Below are positions 46,450-53,826 of a DNA stretch of 64,000 nucleotides, in pieces. Under the pieces are notes generated by a model. The model did not search any database and was not told the DNA's origin. It was given only the letters and a program-made list of their open reading frames with translations. This DNA is from CBDCMJ01 sp965218875 (GTDB lineage: Bacteria > Chloroflexota > Dehalococcoidia > Lucifugimonadales > UBA3495), in contig OZ244707.1 of the NCBI GenBank assembly GCA_965218875.1, forward strand, positions 62,001 through 126,000, in the 5' to 3' direction. The position numbers and the translations under genes were made by a program. How positions within the stretch are numbered: position 1 is the first letter of the stretch; each line of letters begins with the position of its first letter.

Positions 46450-46691
46450 CTACCGTAACTCCTTCATTTGAGGTCGTTCTCCACGGGATTCCGGGGTATC
46501 TGGCTAACCTTTTGGACTTTGCTAGGCGGATTGGCGGTAGTCCCCTCCCCCACCCGGAAAGTCTGGCCGTCGCTCACATCTCCAACCCTCCCGGGGGCCT
46601 GGGGACCGTCCATGGATACGTGAGCGGACCCGTTGACAGCGGTCCCATAGGTCTCTCTCCCCCTGAAAGGCGGCTTGTGAAGCTTCACCCT
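46450..46691 (-). promoter_or_regulatory. Long, structured 5' leader of the surface-protein gene
   Basis: About 240 bases between the likely promoter and ATG 46449. On the minus strand it contains a GTGAAGCTTCAC palindrome, a GGACC/GGTCC stem, and a longer stem CGCTCAC/GTGAGCG enclosing about 45 bases. One frame is open across it, but the product has no protein-like features. No known riboswitch consensus was recognised. Confidence 0.35.
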
Positions 46692-46720
46692 TTTTAGCAT
46701 TGATTAGTTTCCATTGTCAA
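46692..46720 (-). promoter_or_regulatory. Promoter of the surface-protein operon
   Basis: On the minus strand TTGACA (46715-46720) is followed after 18 bases by TAAAAA, a 4/6 match to the -10. The sequence around it is unusually AT-rich for this genome. Confidence 0.45.
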
Positions 46721-46919
46721 GGCGACGTGCGACACGTTAGACCGGAAAAGGGCGGATTCTTCAAGCCCCGGCCTTTGCCGGACCGCCGCGAGAGGTCCCG
46801 GTAGAAGCCGTGAAGGGTTTCATCCCCGCCCATATGTCAGGCAACCGCTACCTTACTAACAGGCAAGCGGGAATGTCAAGCGGGTACCGAAGTTAATTTC
46901 GGGTACTTTTTCCGGGCGT

Positions 46920-46955
46920 CCTTCGACTGCACTTCGTTTCGCTCAGGACGAACGG
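46920..46955. repeat. Half copy of the CCTTCGACT...GCTCAGGACGAACG dispersed repeat
   Basis: Matches the right arm of the inverted repeat at 40652-40761 (CTTCGACTGC ... TCGCTCAGGACGAACGG). Confidence 0.7.
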
Positions 46956-46987
46956 TGTGGGGTGGCTGCGGCGGTTACGCGCCATTG

Positions 46988-47014
46988 GCAGGGGCGAAAG
47001 ATTTTTCGCCCCTA
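46988..47014. repeat. 28-bp palindromic element, copy 2
   Basis: AGGGGCGAAAGATTTTTCGC then CCCTAC, same element as at 42510 and 51398. The left flank CGGCGGTTACGCG matches copy 1. Confidence 0.8.
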
Positions 47015-47018
47015 CATG

Positions 47019-47435
47019 GGGTCCGGGGCCCAGAGGGCCGGGTGCCCGCCTCCTGCCGGGCCTGGGGTCCTCTGTCCAGGGGTTGTGCGCCGGCCGCGCT
47101 GCGATGGAGCGACCGCGCCTCAGGCCAGGGCCTTAGATTCCTCGGCGCGGGGCGCCCGCGGAATGACAGGGAAGACGGGGTCCGGGGCCCAGGAGGCCGG
47201 GCGCCCGCCGCGCTGCGACCCATTGACCATGCCCCAGGCCAGGGCCCTAGATTCCTCGGCGCGGGGCGCCCGCGGAATGACACGGGAGACGGGGTCCGGG
47301 GCCCAGGAGGCCGGGCGCCCGCCGCGCTGCGACCCATTGACCATGCCACAGGCCAGGGCCCTAGATTCCTGGGCGCGGGGCGCCCGCGGAATGACAGGGG
47401 AGACGGGGTCCGGGGCCCAGGAGGCCGGCCGCCGC
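47019..47435. repeat. 114-bp tandem repeat array
   Basis: Units beginning GGGGTCCGGGGCCCAGGAGG recur at 47177, 47291 and 47405 with an exact 114-bp period; each contains CGCTGCGACCCATTGACCAT and CTAGATTCCT followed by a GGAATGACA end. A longer diverged unit precedes them from 47019 and the last is truncated near 47435. Long open frames here are artefacts of the repeat. Confidence 0.8.
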
Positions 47436-47468
47436 CACTCCGAGGGGAGGGGCGGTGTCACGGCGGTG

Positions 47469-47496
47469 TTGACAGGCCGGGAAGCGCTTTTCTAAC
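47469..47496 (+). promoter_or_regulatory. Promoter upstream of the prohead protease
   Basis: TTGACA (47469-47474), 16-base spacer, TCTAAC (47491-47496). The predicted transcript would start near 47503, only about 25 bases before the terminator at 47527. Confidence 0.5.
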
Positions 47497-47511
47497 CTCG
47501 TTATCAACGAG
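47497..47511 (+). promoter_or_regulatory. Leader hairpin CTCGTT-ATC-AACGAG
   Basis: Perfect 6-bp stem with a 3-base loop just at or after the predicted transcription start and 15 bases before the terminator stem. Confidence 0.45.
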
Positions 47512-47526
47512 TGGCGGAGCCGGAGG

Positions 47527-47558
47527 GACAGACCCCCGACGCGGGTCTGTCTTTTTTT
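47527..47558 (+). terminator. Strong intrinsic terminator ahead of the prohead protease
   Basis: Stem GACAGACCC / GGGTCTGTC (9 bp, perfect), 7-base loop, then seven T (47552-47558). It stands between the predicted promoter and the protease ribosome site, so it would act as an attenuator unless another promoter is used. Confidence 0.85.
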
Positions 47559-47605
47559 GTGAGCGGGGCCGCCGCGCCCCTGTTTGAAACAGAGGGGAAA
47601 CAGAG

Positions 47606-48478
47606 GTGAGAGCTTTGCCTGACGCAACTCAGTCTTCGGGTCAAATTTCCTGGGAGCGGGAGCGGCTGCTGGAGGCATTGGAGGCTTTCGACCGGGGCCG
47701 GGGCGAGGCGCCCCTGCTGCGCAAGTGGCGCGGCGCGGCCTGTCCCCCGGTGGAGGGGGACCCGGAGCAGATGGGCTTCGTGCTCTCCACCGACGATGTG
47801 GACCGGTACGGGGATGTTATCGAGGCCGGCGGCTGGGACCTGGCCGCCTACCGCCGCAACCCGGTGTTCCTGTGGGCCCACGACTACGCCCGCCCGGTGA
47901 TCGGCCGCGCCGTGGATACCTGGCTGGAGCCCCACCGGCTGCTGGCCCGCATGGAGTTCGCCGCCACGCCCTTTGCCCTGGAGGTGGCCGGGCTGTACCG
48001 CGCCGGCTACCAAAGGGGCGTGTCGGTGGGCTTCCGGCCCCTGCGCTACCGGGAGCGGCGCGACGAGAAGACCGGGGCGCTGCTGGGCATCCGCTTCCTG
48101 GAGCAGGAGCTGCTGGAGGTGAGCGCGGTGCCGGTGCCGGCCAACGGCCACGCCCTGAAGCGGGCCCTGGACCAGGCGCCAAGGGCCGGGGAGTACCTGC
48201 GCCGCGCCGCATCGGGACCGGAGCCGGACCCGGCTTTGCCCAACGCCGCCGCCCTGACCGTCTTGGGGCCGGCGCTGTCGGCGGGGCTGGACGAGCTGGG
48301 CAAGCTGGCCGAGGAGCTGTCCCGCCTAGCCCGCGAGGCGGGCCTGGACGGCGCGGCGTATCCCGAGGCGCCTGAGTCCTCCGAGTCTATGGGGTCCCCG
48401 CAGTCCATGGAGTCCGGCTACCCGGGCGAGGCAGGCATCGCCGCGCTGCTGGCCGCCCTAAGGGAGGCCCGCCGATGA
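47606..48478 (+). CDS. HK97-type prohead protease
   Basis: 290 aa from GTG 47606 (AGGGG about 10 bases upstream). Family features: FVLSTDDVDRYGDVIEAGGW, NPVFLWAHDYARPVIGRA (catalytic His region), and RAGYQRGVSVGFRPLRYRER (nucleophile Ser), then LEVSAVPVPANGHALKRAL. The C-terminal 90 residues are Ala/Glu/Pro-rich and may be a scaffold-like segment. It would mature the capsid protein encoded at 50031. A phage normally has portal and terminase genes upstream; none is seen, and the gene is preceded by a promoter and terminator. Confidence 0.9.
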   Translation: MRALPDATQSSGQISWERERLLEALEAFDRGRGEAPLLRKWRGAACPPVEGDPEQMGFVLSTDDVDRYGDVIEAGGWDLAAYRRNPVFLWAHDYARPVIGRAVDTWLEPHRLLARMEFAATPFALEVAGLYRAGYQRGVSVGFRPLRYRERRDEKTGALLGIRFLEQELLEVSAVPVPANGHALKRALDQAPRAGEYLRRAASGPEPDPALPNAAALTVLGPALSAGLDELGKLAEELSRLAREAGLDGAAYPEAPESSESMGSPQSMESGYPGEAGIAALLAALREARR

Positions 48479-48513
48479 TGAGGGATTGCGCCTGGCCCGC
48501 CTTCAAACGCCCC

Positions 48514-48644
48514 CTGTCACGCCGAGTCCGCCTTTAGGCGGGCGAGGGGTCTAAAGTCCTAACCTGGGGGATGGTCAATGGCCCCAACACGGCTGCTCAT
48601 TAGCGCTGGAGATTCCTCGTCGCTGCGCTCCCACGGAATGACAG
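48514..48644. repeat. MITE-like element, copy a
   Basis: Begins CTGTCACGCCGAGTCCGCC and ends GGAATGACAG; the two ends are imperfect inverted repeats (CTGTCAYKCC). The centre carries GGCGGGCGAGGGGTCTAAAG and GGAGATTCCTCGTCGCTGCG. 131 bp. Confidence 0.7.
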
Positions 48645-48817
48645 TAACGAGGGCGCCCACGGGATGACGGTGAGGGGGGGCGGCCGCGGAATGACAGTAA
48701 GAGCGGCAGCCACGGAACGACAGGGGTGGAGGGCCCCGGAATGGCAGGGGGATGGGCGCCTCGCCCGCCTTCAGGCGCCCCTCGTCACGCCGAGTCCTCC
48801 TTCAGGCGCACGCCCCC

Positions 48818-48948
48818 CTGTCACGCCGAGTCCGCCTTCAGGCGGGCGAGGGGTCTAAAGTCCTAACCTGGAGGATGGTCAATGGCCCCAACACGGCTGC
48901 GCATTAACGCTGGAGATTCCTCGTCGCTGCGCTCCCACGGAATGACAG
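48818..48948. repeat. MITE-like element, copy b
   Basis: 131 bp, nearly identical to copy a, including ATGGTCAATGGCCCCAACAC. The 553-bp gap 48479-49031 holds only these two copies and shorter GGAATGACAG tails. Confidence 0.7.
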
Positions 48949-49031
48949 TAAGGAGGGCGCCCACGGAATGACAGTAAGAGCGGCAGCGACGGAACGACAG
49001 GGGTGGAGGGCCCCGGAATGGCGGGGACCCG

Positions 49032-49355
49032 TTACCCCAGGGCGGGGTCCGGGCCGGAGAACCACTCCAGGGACAGGTCCTTCCATTGGGGGTTGAGGGT
49101 CTCCACCAGCGCGATCTTCTTGCTGCGCCGCCACCCCTTGATTTCCTTCTCCCGGGCTATGGCGGACTCGATGGAGGAGGTCTGCTCGAAGTAGGCCAGC
49201 CAGGTGACTTTGTACTTGGCGGTAAAGCCGGGGGTGAGGCCGTTCTTGTGCTCGTACATGCGCCTCTCGAGGTTGTTGGTCACGCCCACGTAGAGGTTCC
49301 GGGTGGCGTTGGTGAGGATGTAGACGTAGAACTGGCGGTCTAGGCGTGCGGACAT
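49032..49355 (-). CDS. GIY-YIG endonuclease domain protein
   Basis: About 107 aa from ATG 49355; the frame is open upstream but that Pro/Gly-rich part comes from repeat DNA. Family core: FYVYILTNATRNLYVGVTNN (the GIY-YIG strands), LERRMYEHK (conserved Arg), and AIAREKEIKGWRRSKKIALV with the metal-binding Glu, then NPQWKDLS. Stand-alone members (YhbQ/UPF0213-like) are putative DNA-repair or homing nucleases. It is the only minus-strand gene inside the capsid region and lies between repeat clusters, so it may be linked to spread of the repeats or be an unrelated insert. Confidence 0.88.
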   Translation of the reverse strand: MSARLDRQFYVYILTNATRNLYVGVTNNLERRMYEHKNGLTPGFTAKYKVTWLAYFEQTSSIESAIAREKEIKGWRRSKKIALVETLNPQWKDLSLEWFSGPDPALG

Positions 49356-49460
49356 GGCAGGGGGAATCATAACAGGCGGTGAAGAAGCCTGGCCGCCGCC
49401 GCCCCGCAGGTGGTGGCCCGGGGGGATGGGGGGTGGTGTCATTCCGTGGGCGCCCGCCCC

Positions 49461-49590
49461 CTGTCACGCCGAGTCCGCCTTCAGGCGGACGAGGGGTCTA
49501 AAGTCCTGGCCTGGAGGGTGGTTAATGGCCCCAACACGGCTGCGCATAACCGCTGGAGATTCCTCGTCGCAGGCTCCCACGGAATGACAG
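49461..49590. repeat. MITE-like element, copy c
   Basis: 130 bp, CTGTCACGCC ... GGAATGACAG, same centre as copies a and b with a small deletion in the CGCTGCGCTCC segment. Confidence 0.7.
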
Positions 49591-49603
49591 GGGTGGGGGT
49601 GGT

Positions 49604-49728
49604 CGCCGAGCCCGCCTTCAGGCGGGCGAGGGGTCTAAAGTCCTGACTTGGAGCGCGGTCAATGGCCCCAACACGGCTGCTCATTAGCGCTGGAGATTCC
49701 TCGTCGCTGCGCTCCCACGGAATGACAG
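49604..49728. repeat. MITE-like element, copy d (left end lost)
   Basis: Begins inside the element at CGCCGAGCCCGCCTTCAGGC and ends GGAATGACAG. Confidence 0.65.
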
Positions 49729-49787
49729 AAGGGGGGCAGCCACGGAATGACGAGGGGGCTGCGCCGAGTCCGCCTGCGGGCAGCCCC

Positions 49788-49906
49788 CTGTCACGCCGAG
49801 TCCGCCTTCAGGCGGGCGAGGGGTCTAAAGTCCTGGTTAGGGCCGTGCTGCTGGCCGCCAGGCATTTTGGATTCCTCCGGCGCGGGTGCGCCGTTCGGAA
49901 TGACAG
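49788..49906. repeat. MITE-like element, copy e (diverged right half)
   Basis: Left half matches copies a-c; the right half is replaced by TTTTGGATTCCTCCGGCGCG, then GGAATGACAG. Further GGAATGACAG tails follow up to 49955. With copies c and d it fills the 588-bp gap before the capsid gene. Confidence 0.6.
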
Positions 49907-50030
49907 TAAGGGGGCTCCACGGAATGACAGTAAGGGGGCGGCCACGGAATGACAGGGGTGGAGGGTGCAGGGGCAGCCCCGTAGGTTGCCCCATGAACGC
50001 AACTTTGATGAATACGCAGGAGGTGACCCT

Positions 50031-51362
50031 ATGACCCTGGGAACGCAGGACTTGGAGCTGATCAAGCGGGAGATGGCCGAGATCCGGGACTTCTACCAGT
50101 CGCGGCTGGACGCCGAGCTGCCGCCTCTTCGGGAGGAGGTGGCCCGGCTGGCCGCCCAGTTGGAGCGGGCCAATTCCGCGTGGCGGGACGGGGAGAAGCG
50201 GGCCATCCTGGCTCGGTCCGGCGGCGCGGAGCGGCCCCGGGTGCCCTTCGGCAAGTACGCCGGCCGCGACGTGCTGGACCTGGCTTGCGTCCGCAGCCTG
50301 TGGAGCGCCCAGGCCCGGGACCCGGCGGGCCTGAATCCCCGGATGCTGGAGGACTGGCGGGCCAACCTGAAGGCGGCCATGGACTCCACCACGGCGGGCT
50401 CCGGGGACGAGCTGGTGGACACCCAGGAGGCCCGGGCCCTGTGGGACGACGTGAACCTGGAGACCACCGTGGCCCCGCTGTTCAACACCATCCAGATGCC
50501 CAGCAACCCCTTCCAGATTCCCCTCCAGTTGGGCGACGTCAACTGGTACCCCGGCGCGGAGAACACCGCGGCCACCGGCGCCACCCTGGCCACGGCCCGG
50601 CAGACCCTGACCGCCTACGAGCTGGTGGCCGAGGTGCCCTGGTCCTATGACCTAGACGAGGACGCGGTCATCGCCATGATGGAGGAGCTGCGCCGGAGCC
50701 TGCTGCGCAACGCCCGGGAGGTCATCGACGACGTGCTGCTCAACGGGGACACCACCACGACCAACAACATCAACGCCGACGGGGCGACTATCGGCAGCAC
50801 CGACGCGGGCAAGGGCCACTGGCTGCTGGGGTTCGACGGGCTGATTCACCTGCCGTTGGTCGACCACACGGCCCAGGCCAACAACCACGCCGCCGCGGTG
50901 TCGGACGACATGTTCAACGAGGTGCGGGCCAAGCTGGGCAAGTACGGGGTGCGCCCGTCGGAGGCGGTGTACATCACCGACATCAACACCTACCTGCGGT
51001 CCCTGGGGGTGGGCAACTTCCGCACCCTGGACCGCTTCGGCCCCCAGGCCACGCTGCTGACGGGGCAGTTGGGCGCCGTGGGCGGCATACCGGTCATCGT
51101 CTCGGAGCAGATGCGCCCCGCCGAGGCCGACGGCAAGGTGACCGACACGGGCAACACCGTCAACACGGGCCGGCTGCTGGCGGTGAACCGGACCCAGTGG
51201 CGGATCGGGTTCAAGCGGGAGCTGAGCATCGAGACGGTAAGGGACCCGCAGAAGCGGCAGAACGTGATGGTGGTGAGCTTCCGCATCGCCCTGCAGGAGC
51301 GCAGCGGCAGCCGCGCCACCGCCACCCACACCGCCCTCCAGTACAACATAACCGGGGTCTAG
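50031..51362 (+). CDS. HK97-fold phage major capsid protein
   Basis: 443 aa from ATG 50031 (GGAGGTGA 5 bases upstream). Residues 1-60 are a coiled-coil delta-type scaffold segment (LIKREMAEIRDFYQSRLDAE, LREEVARLAAQLERA), removed by the prohead protease in HK97-like phages. The capsid fold follows with NTIQMPSNPFQIPL, VPWSYDLDEDAVIAMMEELR (spine helix), YITDINTYLRSL and a P-domain/A-domain end (VVSFRIALQERSG). No other virion protein of this size is present. A 13-codon frame (49993-50034) overlaps its start codon. Confidence 0.9.
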   Translation: MTLGTQDLELIKREMAEIRDFYQSRLDAELPPLREEVARLAAQLERANSAWRDGEKRAILARSGGAERPRVPFGKYAGRDVLDLACVRSLWSAQARDPAGLNPRMLEDWRANLKAAMDSTTAGSGDELVDTQEARALWDDVNLETTVAPLFNTIQMPSNPFQIPLQLGDVNWYPGAENTAATGATLATARQTLTAYELVAEVPWSYDLDEDAVIAMMEELRRSLLRNAREVIDDVLLNGDTTTTNNINADGATIGSTDAGKGHWLLGFDGLIHLPLVDHTAQANNHAAAVSDDMFNEVRAKLGKYGVRPSEAVYITDINTYLRSLGVGNFRTLDRFGPQATLLTGQLGAVGGIPVIVSEQMRPAEADGKVTDTGNTVNTGRLLAVNRTQWRIGFKRELSIETVRDPQKRQNVMVVSFRIALQERSGSRATATHTALQYNITGV

Positions 51363-51397
51363 GGGAGGGCGCATAACCCCCTGGGCGCAAGACCCCA

Positions 51398-51425
51398 GTA
51401 GGGGCGAAAGATTTTTCGCCCCTAC
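51398..51425. repeat. 28-bp palindromic element, copy 3
   Basis: GTAGGGGCGAAAG then ATTTTTCGCCCCTAC, located 36 bp after the capsid stop. In this position it could double as a transcription terminator (T-run inside the loop). Confidence 0.75.
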
Positions 51426-51544
51426 CCTGCGGGAACGCGGTTGTCCGCGAGGTTCCTCGTCGCTGCGCTCCCACGGAATGACGGAAAGGGGCCGCCCGGA
51501 ATGACAGGGGGCAGGCTCGCCCGAGTCCGCTTTCAGGCCTCCCC

Positions 51545-51701
51545 CTGTCACGCCGAGTCCGCCTTCAGGCGGGCGAGGGGTCTAAAGTCCTGGTTAGGGG
51601 CCGTGGTCCATCGTTCGCGGCGTGGTTGGGGCAGGGGGGCTGGAGATTCCTCGCCGCTTCGCGGCCACGGAATGACGGAAAGGGGCCGCCCGGAATGACA
51701 G
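51545..51701. repeat. MITE-like element, copy f
   Basis: CTGTCACGCC start, CGTGGTCCATCGTTCGCGGC centre variant, GGAATGACGG at 51669-51678 and a second GGAATGACAG end by 51701. Confidence 0.65.
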
Positions 51702-51738
51702 GGGGCAGGCTCGCCCGAGTCCGCTTTCAGGCCTCCCC

Positions 51739-51870
51739 CTGTCACGCCGAGTCCGCCATCAGGCGGGCGAGGGGTCTAAAGTCCTGGTTAGGGGCCGTGG
51801 TCCATCGTTCACGGCGTGGTGGGGGCATGAGGACTTGAGATTCCTCGTCGCTGCGCTCCCACGGAATGAC
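51739..51870. repeat. MITE-like element, copy g
   Basis: Same left half and centre variant as copy f; ends ACGGAATGAC. The DNA between copies f and g repeats GGCAGGCTCGCCCGAGTCCG from before copy f, so f and g arose by a local duplication of about 194 bp. Confidence 0.65.
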
Positions 51871-51875
51871 GGGGG

Positions 51876-52006
51876 GGACGCCGAGTCCGCCTTCAGGCGG
51901 GCGAGGGGTCTAAAGTCCTGGTTAGGGACCTTGGTCCATCGTTCGCGGCGTGGTTGGCGTAGGGGGGCTGGAGATTCCTCGCCGCTTCGCGGCCACGGAA
52001 TGACAG
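51876..52006. repeat. MITE-like element, copy h (left end lost)
   Basis: Starts at ACGCCGAGTCCGCCTTCAGG and ends GGAATGACAG. Copies f-h and the palindrome fill most of the 784-bp gap between the capsid gene and the next virion-like gene. Confidence 0.65.
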
Positions 52007-52029
52007 GGTGGGGGCGCAGCCCGGAAGAC

Positions 52030-52114
52030 AAGGAGCCCGGAACACCAAGGAGCCCGGAACACCAAGGAGCCCGGAATACCAAGGAGCCCGGAATACCAAG
52101 GAGCCCGGAATAAA
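52030..52114. repeat. 17-bp x 5 tandem repeat (AAGGAGCCCGGAAYACC)
   Basis: Units start at 52030, 52047, 52064, 52081 and 52098 with only C/T variation plus a diverged last unit (GGAATAAA). It is followed by CGAACCAA twice and ends 33 bp before the GTG at 52147. Each unit contains AAGGAG, a Shine-Dalgarno-like hexamer. Confidence 0.85.
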
Positions 52115-52146
52115 CGAACCAACGAACCAACGAAGGGGGGAGAAGC

Positions 52147-52419
52147 GTGGTCATATCGGGGACGATCAAGGTAACCGCCGCCGGGACCAGGGTCCAGGCG
52201 GCCCACAAGGGGAACTTCGCCGCGGTGGTCTTCAAGGCCCGGTCGGACAACAGCGGCGACGTTTACCTGGGAGGCGATGACGTGTCCGCCATCGACGGCA
52301 TGACCCTGGCGCCCGGGGAGTCCGTCCAACTGCACCTGGTCGTGCCCGCCTCGGCCGCCCAGTTCTGGGCCGACGCCGCCCGCGCCGGCGATCAGGTGGA
52401 CTTTATCGGGAGCCTGTAA
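52147..52419 (+). CDS. Small phage structural-like protein (head or decoration)
   Basis: 90 aa from GTG 52147 (GGGGAG upstream). All-beta appearance: ISGTIKVTAAGTRVQAA, FAAVVFKARSDNSGDVYLGG and MTLAPGESVQLHLVVPAS. Short beta-sandwich proteins of this kind commonly follow the capsid gene in tailed phages. The exact family is not recognised. The fibre-like gene starts 7 bp after its stop. Confidence 0.65.
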   Translation: MVISGTIKVTAAGTRVQAAHKGNFAAVVFKARSDNSGDVYLGGDDVSAIDGMTLAPGESVQLHLVVPASAAQFWADAARAGDQVDFIGSL

Positions 52420-52426
52420 GGGGGCC

Positions 52427-53200
52427 GTGATGCCGCATTCTCCGGAGATACAGCAAGTCCACCGCTCCCCGGCGCGGGCCGTGCTGGAGGCCCACGTCAC
52501 CGTCACATCGGCCCGGTACGCCGCCCGGGCCGGCCAGCGCCTGATCGGGGTCAACCACCCGGGGCCGGCCACCATCGTCCTGCCCGCCGGCCAGCTAAGG
52601 GCGGGCCGGTCCTACACCGTCAAGGACGAGTCCGGCGCGGCGTCGGCCAATCCCATCACCGTGGCCACGGAGGGGACGGCGACCATCGACGGCGCCGCCC
52701 AGGACGTCATCGCCGCCGACTACGGGGGCAAGACCTACTACTCCGACGGGGCCAACTGGTTCATCGCCCCCCTTTCCGCCGCGTCCGGGAGCGCCGGCCC
52801 GGCCCAGGCCGCCCAGGCTGCCCAGGCTACCAAGGCGGCCTTGGAGGCCGAGCGGGACGAGGACAGCTACGCTCCGCCCGACATGATCAAGCACTCGCCG
52901 GGGGTGGCCAAGCTATGGCTGTCCATGCACTACGACTCGGGCCTGCCCGTCATCGACGCCAGCTACAACGTGGCCAGCCTGACCGACCTGGGCACGGGCA
53001 GCTTCCGGGTGGTCATCGCCGACGACTTCTCCGGGGCCGCCTACGCCGTGGTGGTCACGCCCAGCCCCTCGGGAGGCGCGGCCCGCATGGCAACCACCGG
53101 GAACGCGGCGGCGGGGACGGTCGACTGCTACGTGTGGCGGGGGGACGGCAGGGCAAAACTCGACGACGGCGTGTCCGTCGCCGCCTTTGGAGACCAGTAA
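52427..53200 (+). CDS. Phage fibre/receptor-binding-like protein
   Basis: 257 aa from GTG 52427, with ATG 52430 as the alternative (AAGGGGG upstream). The N-terminal beta domain has TIVLPAGQLRAGRSYTVKDE and NPITVATEGTATIDGAAQDV, a pattern common in tail-fibre and tail-spike proteins. An Ala/Gln linker (AQAAQAAQATKAALEAE) joins it to a C-terminal domain KLWLSMHYDSGLPVIDASYN followed by GTGSFRVVIADDFSGAAYAV, as in phage fibre tips. Its stop overlaps the next start (TAATG). Confidence 0.7.
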   Translation: MMPHSPEIQQVHRSPARAVLEAHVTVTSARYAARAGQRLIGVNHPGPATIVLPAGQLRAGRSYTVKDESGAASANPITVATEGTATIDGAAQDVIAADYGGKTYYSDGANWFIAPLSAASGSAGPAQAAQAAQATKAALEAERDEDSYAPPDMIKHSPGVAKLWLSMHYDSGLPVIDASYNVASLTDLGTGSFRVVIADDFSGAAYAVVVTPSPSGGAARMATTGNAAAGTVDCYVWRGDGRAKLDDGVSVAAFGDQ

Positions 53201-53826
53201 TGGCGAAAGTGATTGTCTATCAGGACCCCGAGACCGGCCGGGCCGTCGTCCTGGTCCCGGCCTACCATGACCGGGCCCGGCCCCAGGGCGACACCGGCGA
53301 GGCCCTGCTGCGGCGAATCATCGAGCGCAGCGTGCCCCGGGGGCCGGACGGCGCCCAGGCGGCCTACTGGGTGGTGGACGACACCCAGGTCCCAGCCGAC
53401 CGCACCTTCCGGGACGCCTGGCGCTGCGCCGCCGGGGCCGTCGACGTGGGCTTGCCCCAGGCCCGGGGCATCCACATGGACGCCATCCGCCGGGCCCGGG
53501 ACGAGGCGCTGTCCCGGCTGGACGCTCCCTACCTGGAGGCGGTGGAAAAGGGGGACGCCGGCCGGCGGGAGGAGGTCGCCCGGCGCAAGCAGGCGCTGCG
53601 GGACATCCCCCAGACCTTCGACCTAGCTCCCGCCGCCACGCCGGAGGAGCTCGAAGACCTGTGGCCCCCGGACCTGGCCGCGCCTGACTTGATCGAGCCG
53701 CAACCCACGCCGCCGGACCTGGCCGCGCCTGAAACGGCAGCGCAGGAACCGGCCCCCACGCAACCGGCCGCGCCGCCGCCGGGCTCGGCCTCGTCTAAAC
53801 CCGCCCGGCGGGGACGGGCCCAATGA
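53200..53826 (+). CDS. Phage tail/fibre assembly-like protein
   Basis: 208 aa from ATG 53200, overlapping the previous stop. The N-terminal half (VIVYQDPETGRAVVLVPAYH, then YWVVDDTQVPADRTFRDAWR) resembles proteins encoded beside phage fibres, where I-P-x-D-R-x-F-R-x-A-W is a recurrent motif. The C-terminal 60 residues are a Pro/Ala/Glu-rich linker ending in a basic patch. Role inferred from position only. Confidence 0.6.
   Translation: MAKVIVYQDPETGRAVVLVPAYHDRARPQGDTGEALLRRIIERSVPRGPDGAQAAYWVVDDTQVPADRTFRDAWRCAAGAVDVGLPQARGIHMDAIRRARDEALSRLDAPYLEAVEKGDAGRREEVARRKQALRDIPQTFDLAPAATPEELEDLWPPDLAAPDLIEPQPTPPDLAAPETAAQEPAPTQPAAPPPGSASSKPARRGRAQ

Noticed and set aside
43690..46471. Long plus-strand frames antisense to the 919-aa surface protein
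   Set aside because: They are shadows of a Thr/Val/Ser-rich coding strand; no ribosome sites and no family features.
46464..46700. 78-aa ORF in the leader of the surface-protein gene
   Set aside because: No ribosome site, low-complexity composition and no protein-like pattern; the DNA looks like a structured leader instead.
46955..47587. 210-aa open frame across the tandem repeat
   Set aside because: Its sequence is a periodic translation of the 114-bp DNA repeat; other frames and the other strand are equally open because of the high GC.
48514..52006. CRISPR-like array around the capsid genes
   Set aside because: The repeats are about 130 bp with variable gaps and inverted ends; there are no uniform spacers and no cas genes. 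The Cas4-like nuclease at 35.3 kb is far away and stands alone.
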